A program made the translations under genes and the position numbers. A DNA stretch of 10,111 bases. It comes from Flavobacteriales bacterium. GTDB taxonomy: Bacteria > Bacteroidota > Bacteroidia > Flavobacteriales > UBA7430. The number at the start of each line of letters is the position of its first letter. The first letter of the stretch is position 1. The notes below the pieces were generated by a model. It did not search any database. It saw only the letters and a program-made list of their open reading frames with translations, and was not told the DNA's origin. Where the stretch lies: contig JANXFM010000055.1 of the NCBI GenBank assembly GCA_024959975.1, forward strand, positions 1 to 10,111, in the 5' to 3' direction. Shown here one piece after another: positions 7,517 to 10,111 of the stretch.

Positions 7517-8107
7517 TTACTCCCAATTACCGTTAATTTTTGCAGAGGTCATAGAGCCTACCACTAAATCTTTAGCTGCATTCTTTACGAGATCTTTATC
7601 TAAACCTTTTAAATATTCTTGTTTTGGAGCTTTTGCTTCAAAAACCTGTACGGTAAGTTTTCCTGACTTGATTTTACCTGCTCTAAGTTCCAATTCTGTT
7701 CCTTCGGCATGTGGTATTAAACGTAGATTTTCCAAATTGTAATCGGCACCGAAAATAGAGTCTTTGATACTGGCGAAACCTAAAGTGTCTATGTAGGTTG
7801 TATCCTTAAGCTGGTACTCTCGGTATATTTTGTTGTAGTATTTTAATTCCTCATCACGTCGTTGCACAATGGTAAACTCTCCTGTGTCGATTAATGGAAT
7901 TAACTCGTCGAAATTAGAGGCGTAGTAGCGATTTACTTCTCTAAATGCTATTTGTGCTTTACGAACGTCTTTTAATCTTTCGATAACATCAGCAGAGCGA
8001 TTTTTTCTTTCTTTATTAAAACGAATAGGGTTCATAATAGCAGTGTAGAGTGCGTAACTCAATCCAACGACTAAAACCCAAAGTCCAATGCGAATACCTT
8101 TTTCCAT
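7517..8107 (-). CDS. Single-pass membrane protein with pseudopilin-like layout, function unknown
   Basis: The 196-residue protein has a short positive N terminus, one hydrophobic segment (about 7-25), a charged helix (34-60) and an extracytoplasmic domain to the end. The stretch LKDVRKAQIAFREVNRYYAS (45-64) followed by NFDELIPLI resembles the helix-to-domain junction of type II secretion pseudopilins. A KG pair (3-4) precedes the hydrophobic segment, but the +5 glutamate of a true prepilin site is missing. I recognise the protein as conserved in Bacteroidota by its DTLGF (107-111) and VGSMTSAKINGNW (183-195) segments, but know no function. It is first in the operon with the DUF3822 gene and rsmD, with a perfect -7 element 27 bases before the ATG. 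It could instead be a plain membrane-anchored periplasmic protein. Confidence 0.7.
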   Translation of the reverse strand: MEKGIRIGLWVLVVGLSYALYTAIMNPIRFNKERKNRSADVIERLKDVRKAQIAFREVNRYYASNFDELIPLIDTGEFTIVQRRDEELKYYNKIYREYQLKDTTYIDTLGFASIKDSIFGADYNLENLRLIPHAEGTELELRAGKIKSGKLTVQVFEAKAPKQEYLKGLDKDLVKNAAKDLVVGSMTSAKINGNWE

Positions 8108-8134
8108 AGTTTAATTTGGTCTTTTTATTATGGG

Positions 8135-8142
8135 CAAATCTA
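8135..8142 (-). promoter_or_regulatory. Promoter -7 element (TAGATTTG) of the rsmD operon
   Basis: Minus-strand TAGATTTG matches TAnnTTTG perfectly and lies 27 bases before the ATG at 8107, predicting a leader of about 20 bases. No TTTG stands at the -33 spacing. The 76-base gap to the divergent helicase gene must also carry that gene's promoter. The best plus-strand candidate there, TTTG at 8115-8118 with TACAATTT at 8141-8148, is too weak to call. Confidence 0.6.
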
Positions 8143-8183
8143 CAATTTTTTTACCTGATTCTCATTTTTTTTCGAGGGGCTGA

Positions 8184-9644
8184 ATGCATACCTTTGAAGT
8201 CTTGACATCAAACATAAAAATAAAGGAACTCCAAGGGGATCTGTTGCGTAATTTCCCCCATCAGGCTACTGCAGATCAAATTCTATTGATAAACGAAGTA
8301 GCTGGATTTTTATTGGATAAAGATCCGCATCAACTTTTTGTACTAAAAGGATATGCGGGTACCGGGAAGACTTCTTTAATTCAATCTTTGATCGCTTCAT
8401 TAGCGAAATACAATCGCAAGTCGGTGTTGCTGGCACCAACCGGTAGAGCCGCCAAAGTGATAAGTGCGTATACTAAGCGAAAAGCTTTTACCATCCACAA
8501 GCATATTTATTATCCGAAAGTGAAGTCGGGCTCCCTGAGTTTTGAACTTCAAAAAAATAAAGCCAGTAATACCATTTACATTGTTGATGAGGCTTCAATG
8601 ATCGGGAATCAAACCGATAATGCTTTTGGTGGAAATGCTTTGTTGGATGACTTAATTCGCTTTTCAGATCAGGGGATGAATTGTAAGGTGCTTTTAATCG
8701 GTGATGTGGCACAGCTACCTCCTGTGGGTCTAACAATGAGTCCTGCTTTAATCCCCGAAGAGTTGAAAATGCGCTATTTCAAGGAGGTTTATCACGTGGA
8801 GTTGAGAGAGGTTGTGCGACAGGCAAAAGAGTCGGGAATCTTGAGTAATGCAACTTCTTTAAGACAGCTTTTGGATGCCGATCAGATTAATTACAAGCCC
8901 ATTTTTGATCTTTATCCGGATGTCATTCGTCTGGCAGAAAAGCATGAGCTCGAAGATGCTTTGAGTTCTGCTTATTCGGGCAATGCCATGGAGGACTCGG
9001 TTGTCGTTTTGCGTTCGAATAAAAGGGCTAATATTTACAATCAGCAAATTCGCAATCGCATACTTTGGTATGAGGATGAAATTACTTCCGGAGACCATTT
9101 GATGGTGGTGAAGAATAATTATTTCTGTTTGCCAAAGGAGTCTAAGGCAGGTTTTATTGCCAATGGCGATCAAATTTCTGTAAAGCGAATTCTAACAACT
9201 GAAGAGCGACACGGATTTCGTTTTGCCAAAGCAGAGGTGAATTTAGTGGATTATCCGGATGAGCCGGAGTTTGAAACATTCCTACTGTTGGACTGCATCT
9301 ATGTGGATCGACCTTCGATGAGTTATGAAGATGGCAATCGATTGTACAAATCTGTAGAACGGGAGTATGCTCATATTAAGACGAAGTATAAGCGTTTCCA
9401 GGCCATAAAAGCCGATCCTTATTTTAATGCGCTTCAGGTGAAGTTTGCCTATGCAATTACCTGTCATAAGGCGCAGGGTGGGCAGTGGAAGAATGTGTTT
9501 GTAGAACAAGGGTATTTACCCGAATCTACCGTAGATAAGGATTATTTAAGATGGTTGTATACTGCTTTTACAAGAGCAGTTGATACGGTGTATTTAATAG
9601 GATTTAAACCGAGTTTTTTTTCAGATGAAGAAGTTGTTGAGTAA
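8184..9644 (+). CDS. RecD/Pif1-like ATP-dependent DNA helicase (superfamily 1B)
   Basis: The 486-residue helicase carries the full motif set: Walker A GYAGTGKTS (56-64, Lys62), motif Ia LAPTGRAAK (83-91), Walker B IVDEAS (133-138), motif III IGDVAQLPPVG (172-182), an arginine in ELREVVRQ (206-213), motif V AITCHKAQGGQW (424-435) and motif VI YTAFTRA (459-465, Arg464). The C-terminal part is the UvrD_C_2-type domain, interrupted by a beta-barrel-like segment (about 320-400) as in RecD2. Relatives unwind DNA in the 5' to 3' direction. It lacks the long N-terminal region of full RecD2 and has no RecB or RecC partner here, so it is probably a stand-alone repair or replication helicase. AGGGG (8175-8179) lies 4 bases before the ATG, an unusual Shine-Dalgarno-like feature here. 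Its end overlaps the acyltransferase gene by 20 bases. Confidence 0.92.
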   Translation: MHTFEVLTSNIKIKELQGDLLRNFPHQATADQILLINEVAGFLLDKDPHQLFVLKGYAGTGKTSLIQSLIASLAKYNRKSVLLAPTGRAAKVISAYTKRKAFTIHKHIYYPKVKSGSLSFELQKNKASNTIYIVDEASMIGNQTDNAFGGNALLDDLIRFSDQGMNCKVLLIGDVAQLPPVGLTMSPALIPEELKMRYFKEVYHVELREVVRQAKESGILSNATSLRQLLDADQINYKPIFDLYPDVIRLAEKHELEDALSSAYSGNAMEDSVVVLRSNKRANIYNQQIRNRILWYEDEITSGDHLMVVKNNYFCLPKESKAGFIANGDQISVKRILTTEERHGFRFAKAEVNLVDYPDEPEFETFLLLDCIYVDRPSMSYEDGNRLYKSVEREYAHIKTKYKRFQAIKADPYFNALQVKFAYAITCHKAQGGQWKNVFVEQGYLPESTVDKDYLRWLYTAFTRAVDTVYLIGFKPSFFSDEEVVE

Positions 9645-10111
9645 GCTGTTTCTTAAAATGATGGGTTGGAAAATGGTTGGTGAGGTGCCTACCGGAGTTA
9701 AGAAAGCGGTTTTGGTATGTGCACCACACACTTCCAATTGGGATTTCCCTTTTGCATTAGCGGCCTTTAATTCAGTCGATTTAAAGTTGAATTATTTCAT
9801 TAAGAAAAGTTGGTTCTTTTTTCCGATGAATTTGTTTTTTAAAGCCACGGGAGGTGTACCAGTTGATCGTTCAAAAAATCATGGAGTGGTAGAGGCAATG
9901 ATTTTAACACTTAAAGAAAGTGAAGAAATGATTGTTGCCGTACCTGCTGAAGGAACCCGTTCGTGGGTGCCTAAGTGGAAGACCGGTTTTTATCACATTG
10001 CAATGGGAGCTAATGTTCCTTTGGTAATGGGTTTTGTAGATTATAAGAAGAAAGAGGTTGGTTTTGGTCCCTTGTTTGAGCTTCGTGGAGATTTTGAAAA
10101 AGATATGATTA
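9625..10111 (+). CDS. PlsC/LPLAT-like acyltransferase (3' end beyond the window)
   Basis: An open frame from the ATG at 9625 gives 162 residues before the window ends; the C terminus is missing. It shows the four acyltransferase motifs of the 1-acylglycerol-3-phosphate acyltransferase (PlsC) superfamily: HTSNWD (35-40, the H-x4-D catalytic pair), GGVPVDR (76-82), PAEGTRS (107-113) and VPLVMGF (131-137). The His is thought to activate the acceptor hydroxyl for acyl transfer in membrane lipid synthesis. Whether the acceptor is lysophosphatidic acid or another lipid cannot be told; the short form with HTSNWD is a common Bacteroidota variant of uncertain substrate. The start overlaps the helicase gene by 20 bases, so the two are probably co-transcribed. 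A later ATG at 9658 is possible but would lose the usual N-terminal helix. Confidence 0.88.
   Translation, partial: MKKLLSKLFLKMMGWKMVGEVPTGVKKAVLVCAPHTSNWDFPFALAAFNSVDLKLNYFIKKSWFFFPMNLFFKATGGVPVDRSKNHGVVEAMILTLKESEEMIVAVPAEGTRSWVPKWKTGFYHIAMGANVPLVMGFVDYKKKEVGFGPLFELRGDFEKDMI

Noticed and set aside
6555..7742. Plus-strand open frames of 60-79 codons opposite rsmD, DUF3822 and the membrane protein gene
   Set aside because: They are antisense to well supported genes and show no independent start signals or known motifs.
8488..9509. Three minus-strand open frames of 75-104 codons
   Set aside because: They are antisense shadows of the helicase gene, which has all its motifs; none has a plausible start context or recognisable motif.
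1..10111. CRISPR arrays, insertion sequences, tRNA or rRNA genes, toxin-antitoxin or defence genes
   Set aside because: No regularly spaced repeats, transposase motifs, terminal inverted repeats or RNA-gene signatures were seen; nearly all the DNA is accounted for by recognisable chromosomal genes.

Overview
The window looks like chromosomal housekeeping DNA from a member of the Bacteroidota, most likely a Flavobacteriia-type organism. The reasons are: AT-rich DNA with few Shine-Dalgarno sites; start regions carrying the Bacteroidota housekeeping promoter -7 element TAnnTTTG; a ClpP with the N-terminal extension typical of that group; a Porin_10-type putative porin; DUF3822 next to rsmD; and an outer-membrane barrel gene fused in translation to kdtA (waaA). 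No species can be named from the sequence alone. No mobile element, CRISPR array, tRNA or rRNA was seen.

Layout. Bases 1-33 are a terminator for an unseen upstream gene. clpP (71-745, +) follows and ends at a bidirectional terminator (about 751-782) that it shares with a convergent Porin_10-like outer-membrane protein gene (781-2529, -). Next on the minus strand is an M20-family dipeptidase (2630-4018, -) with its own terminator. Bases 4019-4130 hold divergent promoters. To the right, a small outer-membrane beta-barrel gene (4131-4883, +) overlaps kdtA (4880-6109, +) by four bases.

kdtA converges, with only 12 bases between and no visible hairpin, on a three-gene minus-strand operon. Read from its promoter at about 8140, the operon is: a single-pass membrane protein with pseudopilin-like layout (7517-8107), a DUF3822 protein (6658-7482), and rsmD (6122-6670). 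Diverging from it is a RecD/Pif1-like superfamily 1B helicase gene (8184-9644, +). This overlaps a PlsC/LPLAT-like acyltransferase gene that runs off the right edge (9625-10111, +).

How the genes work together: the window mixes protein turnover (ClpP, dipeptidase), envelope building (porin, barrel protein, Kdo transfer, acyltransferase), ribosome modification (RsmD) and DNA processing (helicase). Most of it is ordinary. The least explained part is the pair upstream of rsmD: a pseudopilin-like membrane protein followed by DUF3822, whose two-halved strand pattern recalls the actin-like PilM/GspL fold with its nucleotide-binding residues lost. That reading is inference. Smaller points of interest are two TTG starts at operon junctions, a DAPY variant of the catalytic motif in RsmD, near-leaderless promoter placement for the porin, and clpP not being followed by clpX.
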